A stretch of 64,000 nucleotides of DNA from Coprinellus micaceus. Its lineage: Eukaryota > Basidiomycota > Agaricomycetes > Agaricales > Psathyrellaceae. Every line of letters starts with the position of its first letter. Within the stretch, counting starts at the first letter, position 1. The stretch spans positions 1,116,001 to 1,180,000 of the forward strand of contig OX596345.1 in assembly GCA_951394405.1 (NCBI GenBank). Direction: 5' to 3'. This document shows, piece by piece, positions 47,963-59,389 of this stretch. Position numbers and translations under genes: made by a program. The notes beneath the pieces are model-generated. The model was not told where the DNA came from, made no database searches, and saw only the letters and a program-made list of their open reading frames with translations.

Positions 47963-48989
47963 ATGCCCAGACTTCGCGTACTGGCGGGTTCGTCGCCATC
48001 CAACCTTTCCCCTATCCCTGTCAACACGTCGCGGCCCCACGAGATCTCGTCTGAGCTCTTCGAAGGCAAGGTTGTCGTCCATATCAAGGGCTTCAATGGC
48101 GACGGGGACGAGGACGACACTCCAAGGTCCGACGACTACTTCGAACGGGAAGACAGGAGATACGTAACCTGGAGCATCCAAGTACAAGGGCGATTCCTAC
48201 GCGAGTACAATGCGGACGATGTTCTCTTTGGAAACACCTTCGATCGCCCTCTCAAGCTTCCATGGGGAACGAGCGTCGTGCTCAAGTTCATGAACTACAT
48301 CGATCCCACGTTGGAGCACGACCTGCAGAGTACATCGAAGCCGTGGGCCTTGTCGCCTCTGATCTCCACCATGCCGTACTTCGCTCATCGGAGGCTAGAG
48401 GAGGGTCAAGAGGCCATGGATCTGTGGCCAGAGTTTCCAGGGACGGAGCTAGTGGTAGATGACGTCTCCCAGATGCAACTCACGGCTCGATTGCCACTGG
48501 ATGGCGATGCTACCAAGGGCGATGATTGTCAGGGTGTCGAAGAGGGTCTGGAATCCATGCATACTCCGGATGAGCGGCGCTCATACTTCAGCTACGCAGA
48601 GAAGAGGAGGCAGGTGGCGTTTGGCCCATCCGTACGTCCCTGTCAACCTTCCGTACTAGGACCAATGCATTATGAACGCACAGCTGATGGGTGTCTGGCA
48701 GGATCTTATCACAACGGATTTCTGTTATGGGTTCCTCTCATTCGCTGGACAAAGTGGAGGACCTCGACTCGAGATTCCGGGAGGCATCTCATTTGATCTG
48801 GGACGGTATTGGGATGGCCAGCCGGTTAGATTCGTCTGCTGTGAGCGGAAATGCGGCCAAACCACAGAAGAGCCTTGGGGGGACCCATTCTGGTGCGTTG
48901 CGATCGAGTTGGAGGAGGATACTCCTGAGGATTCTGAAGACGACGGTGACGCTAGTGATGGAGAGGGAAGTGGATCGGACATTGACTGA
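47963..48989 (+). CDS. DUF1769 family protein
   Basis: Two exons (47963-48631 and 48702-48989, 70-nt intron, phase 0) give 318 residues. It starts PRLRVLAGSSPSNLSPIPVN and carries the family's landmark segments SIQVQGRFL, DDVLFGNTFDRPLKLPWGT, FMNYIDPTLEHDL, KPWALSPLISTMPYF, TTDFCYGFLSF, GISFDLGRYWDGQPVRFVCC and FWCVAIE, then a short acidic tail. This matches the fungal DUF1769 family, of unknown biochemical role. A Glu/Asp/Ser-rich C-terminus is common in this group. No signal peptide or membrane segment, so a cytoplasmic or nuclear location is likely. Confidence 0.85.
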
Positions 48990-49112
48990 ACAAATGAACC
49001 TTTAGATAAAATACAGAAGGTCGATACACCCCATTATCCCTCACAACTCTCGCGGTGCGGTGTACGCATGCATTTGTCCGCCCGGGCAAAGTAAGAGGAC
49101 GAAGGGAAGAGA

Positions 49113-51560
49113 CTACCGTAGAGAAAATGAATTACTATTCCTTAACTCTTTCCAATGCTTCTTCACAAACTTCTTCCTCTCCTTCATCAGCTCCGTCCTC
49201 AGGTTCTTGGCATCGAGCACGGTCATCGGAAACCCATCCACCTGCCCGAAAACATGGTCCTTGAGTTCCGTTGGCAATTTCGCCAGGCCCTTCATCAATA
49301 CTGACTTCACCCTCCCTTCCTGCCCCTTCTTACCCACCCCTGTCCGCGCTGGGGTACTCGTAGCATCATCACACGTATAATTCGCCCCAGGGATATCAGG
49401 TGCTGTCTCCTTCCACCACTCCATCTGCTGGCAAGGAACATTTGCGGTGCTGATGGTCCTGACATTCGGGTCGACGAGGAAGAGGGTCAGGATCTTCAGG
49501 TGCCCTTTCCGCGTCTTGTCCGCGAGCTGGAACGGCTGGAGTTGTTGCTGGATGATGTTGGGGAAAGTAACCAGGCGCCCTTCCTTGACCTCGATTGTGC
49601 CAACATTTTGCATCCCTGCCGCTCCATTTTGACATCCGTAGACGTCTTTGAGGAAGCGGTGATGTCCGTCTTCGTACTCAAGCTCGTTGACCGCTTCAGT
49701 ATCGACAAACTGGCGGAAGCCGAGACGCGTTGGTGTGATGTTAGAGACAGAATAGAAGTAGATGCTTGAGGCGCAGATGTGTTCATTCTACCCGGGAGGC
49801 AATTAGAACTCGTCAGTATTCGGATTCTCGTCACATAAAAACGCGCGCCCTACCTGCTTCCCCGCCAAATGCCATACTCGTCCAGGGTATTTATTCCGCT
49901 TGGGCGACAACTCGACGCTCTCCAGTTTCACAACAACCTGCAACGGCCGCCCCTGTCTCCCATAAAGCTGCCTGAACTTGATTGACCGGGGAGCCTTGAG
50001 TTTCTCCGGGCTGAACGGCTCTGGTTCAGGTTGAATCACCCGCGGACCTTCCGGGTCATCATCGGCAGAGATATCCGAACAGCTGCAGTCGTCGTCGTAC
50101 TCCGTGTACACCGTCGATCTATCGTGCTCGTACGAATCGTCGAGAGGCTCCTCTTCGTCTTGGGCTTCTGAACCGGGGATCGTAGGGAGATAATCCTCGC
50201 CCCAATGCCCCGGCAGGAAGCTACTTCTGGCAGAGTTGGGGTCCGATTCGATGACCACAGATTCGTCCTGATCGTAGGCGGCCTCGGGGTCTTCTTCCAA
50301 GAACTCTGCCCATTCCTCGCTAGCACCATCGCCTAATTGAGAGTCGTAGTCTTCGTCGTATGGTTCTTCGTACTGTATGCTCGTGTATGATATCCGCTGG
50401 TTGAACTTGAAGTCGGTGTCGTATAGCGGTGCTAAGCTCAGCTCCCAGGAAGGGATGGCCGCGTCGATGACCTTTTCGATGACTCCATAGAGGTCCGTAT
50501 GCTTCTTGGGGTGGAGGTTGTTAACGTACGACGTTATCCTACAGGAAACGCGTGAGCCGTAGCCAACAAAGGGGGTCGATTCACGTACTTTGAGCCATCT
50601 CCCGAGATATCGACCTCACACGGGAGCCACTGGAATCTGGCGCTGAATGGCTCCGTCGTATCCTGATTCGTAACGCGGTCCGCCTGGAGGGTCCTTCCAT
50701 CCCCGCACCTCACAACACATTCGTCCAACCCAACGAGCTTCTGCCCGACAGCAAGGATTTTGCTCGTTCCATACACTAAAGGGAATAGGCTCGGGTGAAC
50801 CAAGTCTACGACCGTCTTGTGTGACCCGGGATGCCAATCCCGATCGTCATGAGGCTGGTGCTCTAGCGGCTTTACCGCTAGTTGTAAAGCCCGTCGAAGG
50901 GTCTTTGGGATGTTGTCAGTCTTGACAACGTTGCCGCTGAACGCCACGATGGCCCCATCCTTCCTCTGCGAATAGTATCCCTCACGGGCGACATGCTGGA
51001 GTTCCACGATACAATATTTGAACATTGCGTGCGTCAACACGAGCCTGTCTCCCTTCTTTGCGTCCCTTGTGACCGCTTCAGAGCGCCATTTGTTCGTGAC
51101 AGCAGAATCGAAGATCTAAGTCGTTTCAGTAAGCTGGCTTGAGGCTCCCTCGCCGAACATACCTTTTTGTTCCAGTTGGGCTTGTCGGTGATAAAGTTCA
51201 TGAAATGGAGCATTGTGCGTTCCCGCACGGTGATTAAGGGCAGCCTCGCCCACTGTCAGTCAGGTTGATGAGTAGAGCTGACGGTGCTCACAAGGCTTTA
51301 CTCGTGCTCCCCCTCTCAATCTCCTCCTGAAGCAACGCGTTGGGAAGTGGTTGTCCAACGTACAGAAGGTCATCCTTGGTGGGTACATAATCCAATGGCT
51401 TCTGGAGGCCCGGGACGGGATGCGCGATAGAAAAGTCGACCTTGGGCTTCGGCTGGAAGGTTTCCTCGAATGTCGACTTGGCCTGGTCCTTTGCCTGGAG
51501 GAGAAAGTCAAGCACGGAGGACAATCGGGTGTGGGTTTGGGGAGCCATGTTGAGCTCCAA
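49113..51560 (-). CDS. DUF4246 family protein, copy A (putative active-site residues lost)
   Basis: Five exons (51560-51292, 51244-51163, 51115-50589, 50538-49854, 49787-49113) join in frame to 745 residues. Landmarks of DUF4246: PLITVRERTMLHFMNFITD, DWHPGSHKTVVDLVHPSLFP, FQWLPCEVDISGD, SYVNNLHPKKH, FRQLYGRQGRPLQVVVKL, NEHICAS and GRLVTFPN. An acidic disordered insert lies mid-protein. Compared with copy B (53269-55672), four positions are changed: WHLAG instead of WHVEG, FPNIIQQQ instead of FPNILQHQ, and KGHLKI instead of SGHRKI. These look like a metal HxE...H site and a co-substrate Arg, so this copy may be catalytically inactive. An alternative start is the ATG at 51548. Confidence 0.85.
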
Positions 51561-51814
51561 CTCTACTCCGATAGTGCTTTTAACCGTGCATCATCCGCCG
51601 CGCTGAAAACACGAGGCGTTGACGCACGAGGCCATTCCCATCGACAATCTGGACAATAATCATGCCTCTGGACGGATCGAAAATGACACGCTTCGCACTG
51701 CACAGGACTCGACGAACCGAGGTGAAGTCCGGGAACGTGGAATCGGAAATGAAGGTGAAGGTTGTCTGGATGCAGTGTTGTATTATGGCTATACTTAGAC
51801 TAGAGGTGGCGGTA

Positions 51815-52342
51815 CTATAGTTCAGGCATCTTCCGGACGACCTTGCCTTCGTTTTTGACGTGTACCCGCAACTTCGCCATGAGAGGTGAGTTCGCCCACC
51901 TCTCCGGAGCTTCGCGCTGGTTTGTTGACCAGTAGTAGATGTCCCAATCGGGCTCGTCCAACAGCTACACGAATGCCCACAAAGACTTAGACCCCATCTC
52001 ATAAAATCACCAGATATTACGCACCTTGTCATACTCCCGCATCTCGGGCACTGACATCGTCGACAGGAAGTCCCTTGCAAAGGTACTCAGCAGCAGGTCC
52101 GTCTCCAAAGTTCCCCGTTTCCGTGACTGGTACACAAGCCGGGCCCTCATTGACTGTTCCGACTCATTGGGCCGGGGAATGGGTGGTATTTTAGCTTCGT
52201 CTTTGGGCGTTTGGGTCGCTGCGACATGTTCTGGGGAATGGGGCAGAGGCCAAGGGTCCGCGCGACGAACCGCTGAGATTGCAATTGTTCGAACAACGCG
52301 CCTTTGGGCGGCGAAGGATCTCCTACAGGCTCTGGTCAACAT
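51815..52342 (-). CDS. SDH5: Succinate dehydrogenase assembly factor 2, mitochondrial
   Basis: Two exons (52342-52025 and 51964-51815, 60-nt intron, phase 0) give 155 residues. A basic, Arg-rich N-terminus without acids ([17 protein letters not shown]) is a mitochondrial presequence. The core carries the SdhE/Sdh5 signature: [40 protein letters not shown] and DIYYWSTNQ, then the C-terminal [19 protein letters not shown]. The protein promotes covalent FAD attachment to the succinate dehydrogenase flavoprotein subunit. It lies between the two DUF4246 paralogues, on the same strand as copy A, with about 250 bp separating its stop from the copy A start. Confidence 0.92.
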
Positions 52343-53268
52343 GGCGCTCTATTTGATGTGGGTAGAGTCGATAGTCGTCGTCGTGCTCTCAGAAATGATT
52401 CACCGCGTCGGAGGAGGAGGAAGGTTTCCGTCCCCGTGATATTGTATAGCTCCCACGCCTGTGATCCGGCTCACCTCCGGCATTCAAACTAAAAGTTGGA
52501 ACGTTGACTTGAACGCCCATGTCGCAGTCGCGCCCAATCATTCAACGGACCACTGTACAAGCGGGCTTACTTCCGGGGTACTCAAGTAACCGCAGCTGTT
52601 TCTGTCGCCGCACGCGTTGCGGCTGAGCTTGTGAGTCACCGTTTTCTACCCACCGGATTCGGCGTGGTTGGGGATTTTTGTTGCCCGGGTTTGTCCCATC
52701 CCTACGTCTCGTCTCCTCAGATCCGGTTTAATCGAATCGCAACACGAGCGGCTTGTGATCATCTGCCCACGCGATCAACCTGTATGAATGAAAAGGAGAA
52801 GGTGCGAAGAGTCATTACATTTCAAAATTTCATGGCTTGAACTTGAAGGATTGGCTTAATGATTGCGCGATTGACCCAAACGAAGTGACATTGGCTTTAC
52901 TGGTTTTCTTGTGCAAGACCTTTGCAATCGTCTGCGGGCTATTGAAATCCACTTCTTCAGCGGACTCGTGCGAAATTGGCGTGTAGTGCTGATCTGAGCG
53001 TCTAAATTTAAGCGCTGAGGTGTGTTATAATCTAATCCCCAGAACAGGGGGCTATGGACTCCTTTTCTCACAGAACCTCTGGCCCAGTGTGGCCCCTTCC
53101 CTTGCGCAGAGTCATATCATGTCGAACGCCCCCAACCCAGATCGGCATCAGTCGTGCCACGATTTAGACACGCCGCAATGATACCCACACAGGGCCTTTC
53201 GCCAGGTCTATAAAGACGACACCCCAACTTACGTTCCGGGCAACCCCAACCCCCACTTTCCCTGCAGC
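52343..53268. other. Divergent promoter region between SDHAF2 and DUF4246 copy B
   Basis: 926 bp between divergent genes; contains the TATA box for copy B. No other gene recognised. Confidence 0.5.
53209..53215 (+). promoter_or_regulatory. TATA box of DUF4246 copy B
   Basis: TATAAAG in GGTCTATAAAGACG lies 60 bp upstream of the ATG at 53269 and supports that start codon. Confidence 0.6.
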
Positions 53269-55672
53269 ATGCCCCCGAGCGCCCCTCAAGTCGACTACAC
53301 CCTCGTTCACCCTGCCCCTGGCCATGGCCAGTCCCTGGAGTGGACTCCCAAGGAGAACGACGAGCTATACGTTGGAAAGCCTCTGCCGACAGCGTTGCTT
53401 CCAGACAGCGTAACTTCGGCCATGTTTTCTGGCGATGACAGTGTCAAGAAAGCATTGTGAATTCCCTTAGTCCACACTGGTTGCATTCATCGTGCTGATC
53501 ATATTTGAATCCTGCTCCCGTCAGCCTACCCCTCCTCACGATCAGGGAGTTGCTCATGTTGCGATTCATGAACGCAGTGACCGATAAGCCTGAGTGGCAG
53601 AAGAAGGTCGGCCTAGGCTTAGCCCTCGATGTGCCGCAGACGCTCACTGAAACCCCCGTGAATAGGTAGTCGACGAAGCGATTGTCGCGAAATGGCGGGC
53701 AGAAACCGTTCCCCCGAACTCAGTCAACGAGGCGACGATGACGGATCTCATGTTCAACTTCTGCATCGCGGAGTTAAGGCATAAAGCCAAGCATGTATAC
53801 AGCGACCCCAACACCCCCATCGTGATTTACAACGCGGACGTCGTCAAGAGCGATAACGCCATCCCTGAATCTGTCAAACTCGCTCTACAGGAAGCGGTGA
53901 AGGTTCTTGAGGATGTGCCGAGCCGCGAGAAGGATTGGCACCCTGGATCGAACGAGATGGTGCTCGATCTCGTTCATCCAAGTCTCTTCCCCCTTATTTA
54001 CGGAAAGAGTCGCGTCTTGAAGATTGGAGAAAAGGTAGTCGGCCGAGGGGAGTGCATCGCGAGGTGCGGGGAGGGAGAGGTCCTTAAGCCCAGCGGAGGA
54101 GAGGAGAAACCCAAGGCAAAGGGTGGTGACGGTGATAACGAGGACCAGAGCAGTGAGGGCGACGACGAAGACAACGTCAGTCACTACCATCGACGCAAGC
54201 CAAACCTCAATCCTTATAGCTCAAAGTTCCAGTGGCTGCCCTGTGAGGTCGACATTTCAGGGGATAGCGCCAAGTGAGTGATTACTTGACCCTTTCGCGC
54301 AATACTTGTCGAACGCCTACCGCAGGATCACCTCTTACATCAATAACCTCCATCCCAAGCATGAGAAGCTTTATAGTTTAGTCGAGAAAGTCATTGACGC
54401 TGCCCTCCCTATGTGGGAGCGCACTCTCGCCCCTTCGCAGGGTGAGGCTGCGGTTGAGTTCTTCTCACGAATTATCTGCGATGGCGTAGAGTATGGAGAT
54501 GACGATGAAGAAAACCCAGAATTCGGGCATAGTGGGAGTGAAAGCGATCATGAATCTAGTGGTGGGGGAGAAAGCGGAAGCGAGGAGGGGAACGAAGATG
54601 GAAAATTGACCAAATCCCTTCTTCCCAAGGCAAGCAGCGATGAGGATGAGGGTGAGAAAGCGGATGAAGAAGGCGATGGCGATGATGACTATGAACCGGA
54701 GGAAACTGAAGAAACCGAAGGCGATGGAAATGGAAATGGCGGAGATGAAGAAGATGGAGAGGGTGACGTAGATGGAGACGAAGATGAAGACGAAGAGGAG
54801 GAATCAAGGCCGGTCGTGCAGCCCAACCCTGAGCCTTTCGCAGCAGACAAGTTCTACCTTCATCAACCTCTCAACTTCAGGGAGCTCTATGGGCGAAAGG
54901 GACGCCCCCTCCAAGTGATTGTTAAGCTAGCCAACATTGAGTTGACCCCAGAGAAGCCAAAGTATGAGGGAGGTAGCTGGCATGTCGAGGGAAAGCAGGT
55001 TGGTCATTCCCTGAATCTTCGATCGTGTATAACCACTTACCAACTATGCCCCGGCAGAACGAGCACATCTGCGCAACGGCGCTCTACTACTACTCCTCGT
55101 CCAATGTCAAGGCATCTCATCTCGCTTTCAAGCAATTCGTTGAGACAGAATTCCTCGACACGTTCAACTACGAGCAAAGCGACTATGCCTTCTTGACCGA
55201 GTATTTCGGGTTCCAGAATGAGGAGGCCGGCGCGCAATATGTTGGAGAGGTGGAGACCAAGGAAGGGAGACTCTTGACGTTCCCCAACATCCTGCAGCAC
55301 CAGGTCCAGCCCTTCGAGCTCGAGGATCCGACCAAGAGCGGCCATAGGAAGATCATCGCGCTCTTCCTCGTCGATCCCAACGTGCGGGTGGTCAGCACAG
55401 CGCACGTACCGGCTCAGCAGGTTGACTGGTGGCGTGAGTCGTCGGAAACGGGGAAGGAAACTGCCGCGCCAACCAAAGTTGTCGCCACGGGATTGAGCAA
55501 ACTCCCAGTCGAGCTGAAGGACCAGGTCTTCGACTCAATTGAGGGATTCCCTATCACTCTGCGTGAGGCCAAAGAGCTTAGAGGGGAGCTGATGGAAGAG
55601 AGGAAGAGGTTCATCCGGAATCATGCCCGTGCGGTCAAGGAGCACAACGCGTTCTCGCTATGTGAACATTAA
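53269..55672 (+). CDS. DUF4246 family protein, copy B (putative active-site residues intact)
   Basis: Five exons (53269-53456, 53525-53606, 53666-54273, 54326-54998, 55058-55672) join in frame to 721 residues; all intron positions match copy A. Landmarks: PLLTIRELLMLRFMNAVTD, EKDWHPGSNEMVLDLVHPSL, FQWLPCEVDISGD, SYINNLHPKHE, FRELYGRKGRPLQVIVKL, WHVEGKQNEHICATALYYY, LTFPNILQHQVQPFEL, SGHRKIIALFLVDPNVRVVS. Its N-terminus is shorter than copy A, and it has long Glu/Asp-rich inserts (around residues 270-300 and 370-470). The HxE...H...R set resembles double-stranded beta-helix Fe(II)/2-oxoglutarate oxygenases; that reading is inference, the family is annotated as unknown function. One donor is the weak GTCGGC. 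Confidence 0.9.
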
Positions 55673-55837
55673 TCCGTGATCGTGACGGGGCCACCTCGTG
55701 CCGCAGGTCTTCGAACTTATCATTACCGTGTCATTGGACCGAATATATACTTAGCAGCGTCGTTGGTCGAGTGTACAAGGGATCCGGTTTCCAAATGTCC
55801 ATTGCCTCGCTGGTCCACTTTCCTACTCGTCGCCTTC

Positions 55838-56682
55838 CTAGACTAGCATCATGCCTACCCCAGTGCCCAGTATTGGGAGGAGCCAAGTAACCAGCCTGCC
55901 AAGCCCCAGTGCGACGGCTCCATTTCCATTGTTGCCGTCCGTAACAGCCGGAGTCGGGACTGACGTAGTGTCAATTGAAGTAACTGTCGATCTGGAGAGG
56001 GTGGAGGTCGGGGAGGCCGACGTGAGGGAGGTAACCGTGACTTGAGAGACGGTTGTCCCAGTGAGGGTCGTGGACCCGGTCGTTGGTACTGTAACGGAAG
56101 TGGTGGAGCCTGGGGCGGTTGAAGAGCCTGGTCCCGTTGAGGGACGAGGGAAAGGAACCTCCTCGACTGGGAATCCGCGCTCATTGCAGGCTTGGACGAG
56201 GCCTGAAGATCACATGGGTAGAAAGGACATCGGCAGGGTTCGCAGGGGTGCATGGAAGATGGGTGGAATGAGAAGTGGATAACGTTTGGTTAGTCCATGT
56301 CAACCTCAAAAGGCACTCTTTGAATACGCACCTCTCAAGGTCGCCTCACCACGGCTGTAATCAGTTACCCCAGCTGCTGAAGCTACGCAAACATAGCAGG
56401 CTACGTAGTTCTGAGTGAAGGTTGCAGTGCAGCAGCTTGCCGGAGGGCAGTTCTGTAAAAGAGGACATGCGTTCAAGGCCTTAGTCCAACACTCCAAAGC
56501 CATATGGTGTGGCGTACATTCGCTAGGAGGGCGTTCACAGGTTGGCAGCTGCGAACACACACAGCAGGGATGTCTTGGCGGGCAGAGAGCTCGCGATTGT
56601 ACAAGTTTGCAGTCAATCCAGGGAGCGAAGCGGCCTGGGCCACAGCGAAGGCGGCCAAAACGGTGGCGGCAGAGAGCTTCAT
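55838..56682 (-). CDS. Cys-rich secreted protein with Ser/Thr stalk and GPI-type tail
   Basis: Three exons (56682-56518, 56452-56332, 56202-55838) join in frame to 216 residues. A signal peptide (MKLSAATVLAAFAVAQAASL) precedes a compact Cys-rich module with the spacing AVCVRSCQP..NCPPASCCTATFTQNYVACYVCVASAAG..LVQACNERG, then a Ser/Thr/Pro-rich stalk and a hydrophobic end (VTWLLPILGTGVGMMLV) preceded by small residues, a typical GPI-attachment signal. This layout is common among Agaricomycete surface proteins; it resembles but does not match CFEM domains. Likely a cell-wall or membrane-anchored protein; function unknown. An alternative upstream Met at 56709 would bury the signal peptide. Confidence 0.78.
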
Positions 56683-57570
56683 CTTCGTAAGGGGTCGTGA
56701 CGTGGGCAAGGTGTGGGACGAGGGAGGGGCGTCGGGGAGGTACAGTCGTTTGCATATCAGTTTTCGCGACGAACATTTTTATTTTGCCTTTGGGATGACA
56801 GGCGTGACCATCACGCGCACGGTTGACACCATCTCGCTGGCGAGTGCTTGGGCCGCTGCTGCCTCTCGCCGTTCATCAGCACTGAGAGGACTCGCTCCGC
56901 GTCTCGGGAAGGGGCGTAGAGTGTAGTTTAGTGAGCTCCCACCCAGGCGAAGGGCTATGTAGAAGTAAGCTTTACTCACTCGAAGTTTCACCAGGGAGGC
57001 ACTGATCTTCCCATCACTCAATGTTGGAACAGCGTTTCGGGCGCTTCGATGACTCATCACCGAATTTCGTGATGGCAGATAGTTCAGATAATCGTTCCCA
57101 ATGCTGATAGAGCTGACCGGTCCCTGTCATCCTCCATCATTCAGATACATATGATAGATCTGGCAAGGCTGGCAGACCTTGTATACTTGGTAGGGTTGGT
57201 CGATGGCTGGACCTGGCTTGACTCGGACCCCTTTCTTCGGATGCACACCACCATCTTCAGTCTCCTCGTGAGGTCCCAGTTATATGATTGCTTCGAATGG
57301 CAGCCTCCCCAGTTCTGGCCTTGGAGTTTGTTGGACCATTGAGAGTGGACGACTTGCAAAGGGGGAGAGCCTGAGAGCTTCAAATGCCCAAGCCAGCCAA
57401 CCGCCCAAATTGCGCAAGGACCATTACCAGAGCTAGAGGACAAATTCCGGCACAAGCACTTAGACGACAGTTCCAAGGACAACTCTGGACGTGGAATGAG
57501 ATTTATATGAATGAAAGGAGGGCTTGGGGTGCTACATAGGACAGCCTGAGGCCACGCTACAGTACTGATC
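56683..57570. other. Region with one weak minus-strand ORF
   Basis: A 93-codon minus-strand frame at 56779-57060 (ending SEMVSTVRVMVTPVIPKAK) has mildly protein-like composition in its last third, and a GTGAGT inside, so it may be a small spliced gene, but I could not settle an exon structure. The rest (57061-57570) is the 3' flank of the orphan gene. Confidence 0.3.
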
Positions 57571-59389
57571 TCAAAGGGAGGGTCGACCAGCAATGTGCGG
57601 AATGAACCTCCGAACCCTCTCCTGATACGCTGCCCAGATCTCGGCATTCCTCCGTCGCTCTTTTGAAACCCGAGTTACATTGGGAGCTGACGTCCAGTCA
57701 GATAAACGAATCCGTTTCCCCCGTTCGTCGGTATAACTGATGGCTTCCATGATTTTCTTTGTATCGATCTGTATACCATACTCGGGCGGAAGCTGCCTCC
57801 AGACGTAGGTATTGACCTGGTGGAGTGATCGCCCCATGAACATCATATGCGATTCCCGGTCCATTATGACGTGCCCACTACCTGCGAATGTTGAACGCCT
57901 GGTGGATTGGGGCACGAAGCCATGATTTCTGTTCAGGGATAATATTAGCGAGTCAAAGGTGTGTTCTAGTACGGTAAAGTATCGTACTCCTTGTTAATCA
58001 TCTCTGGTGTGACATACAACGCATCTCCCCTTCGGTCCCCGTCATGACACCAGTTCAGAGTCTCTGTTCTACGAGCGGTGGTCCCAGGAAGCGACGCCAG
58101 GGTGAACCTCGACGTACCGTCCACTGCTGAAGCCTTAGGGTAGTGGACAAAGTTCAACCGGTAGGCTGAACGCACAGGTTTGCGCCCAGGAGGGGGTGTG
58201 GGGGCCGTTCCGACATGACGCCTTCGTCCGGAGAAGGTGATGCCAATATACTTGTCCAAAATCGTGAAAACACCGAGTTGTAAAACGTGAAAGGCGCCTG
58301 GCTGATAAGCCCTGGGGATATCGGGATTGGCGAACATGGTCGTGAGGTGGTCCGGACTGTCGAACGCATCATAATGCGCACGACCAAACTCGCCCAACTG
58401 AGCAGCCAGACTCTTATCTAGACAGCAAGGGCCAAGAAAAGGTTTAGAAATAGTCGCGAACACATGCTCGTCAGCTAAACTAACCAGAGGGTGAAACACC
58501 AGCGGAGGATATGTTGATCTGGGTGCTGCCAGTGCCGTAGATCCCTTTCTTGCCGCCACTGACCTGTCCAGTCAACTCGGCATCCGCAGTCAGTGCCTCA
58601 CGGCAATCGATCGGTAGGGCAGCCTGGACGTTGAGCAGCAATTGAGAGGTGGACTAGAGGAGGATCAGTTAAGGGTCGAGTGAGGTTAACGCTGGTTGGA
58701 CTTACGTCCGACAACTCCTTCACCATGTCCTGGAGTTCCTGGGAGTCCTTATGCTTTCGTTTTAATGATGCATTCGGCGCAACAACTTTACGGAGCTGCT
58801 GGACGCTGGAGCCGATCGAGTAGACCCTCGGTCCGTCAAGCTTGCGTTTACCGTTGGCGTTTTCGAAGGCGGTCGAGTCCGGACCACGATGTCTTTTGGG
58901 ACCAAGGATTCGTTGCGTTGCGCGATCGAACGCGTCAAGGTCGTCGCCACCGTGATGCTGGCTGAATTGTCATGCATGGGTCAGTGAACACGAAAGAACA
59001 TTGTGCACACTCACCACCCGGTGATCACCACACCCAAAACATCGTTGGAAGGATCTTGAGAAACCTCTGGGTCCCTCAAAAAAACGTAATCGCCAGCCGC
59101 AACCTCGAGGAGCCCTGGGAAGACGTCAGATATGCTGCGTACTACGGAGTCCAGGTGGAGAAGACTTACCCTTTTTCTTCCATTCCGAAGTTCCACCGTC
59201 GGGGCACGTCAGCCTTCGTTCGAAGTTGTAGGCTTGCTTCATCGAATCCAGGTCCGTCTTCATGTACCCAACGTAGACATTCCTAACTCCAGCGACTCCC
59301 TCGACCAACGGGTGGTTCGTGGCCTTGTATAGCACGGGCATTGCCGCATGCCGGCCAGGAAGGTCAAGAAGATACTCCCTGTACGTCAT
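57571..59389 (-). CDS. Orphan six-exon protein, unknown family
   Basis: Six exons (59389-59170, 59114-59015, 58961-58706, 58653-58485, 58417-57988, 57928-57571) join in frame to 510 residues, which strongly supports a real gene. The start at 59389 is preceded by a CT-rich leader and a weak TATA-like GCATAAATTG near 59530. Recognisable landmarks: YLLDLPGRHAAMPVLYKATN, a small-domain region AAGDYVFLRDPEVSQDPSND, a basic linker, IYGTGSTQINISSAGVSPS, GAFHVLQLGVFTILDKYIGI, FSGRRRHVGTAPTPPPGRKP, SLPGTTARRTETLNWCHDGD and the C-terminal HMMFMGRSLHQVNTYVWRQL. No catalytic or targeting motif is recognised. The sequence style suggests a conserved basidiomycete family, but I cannot name it. Confidence 0.75.
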
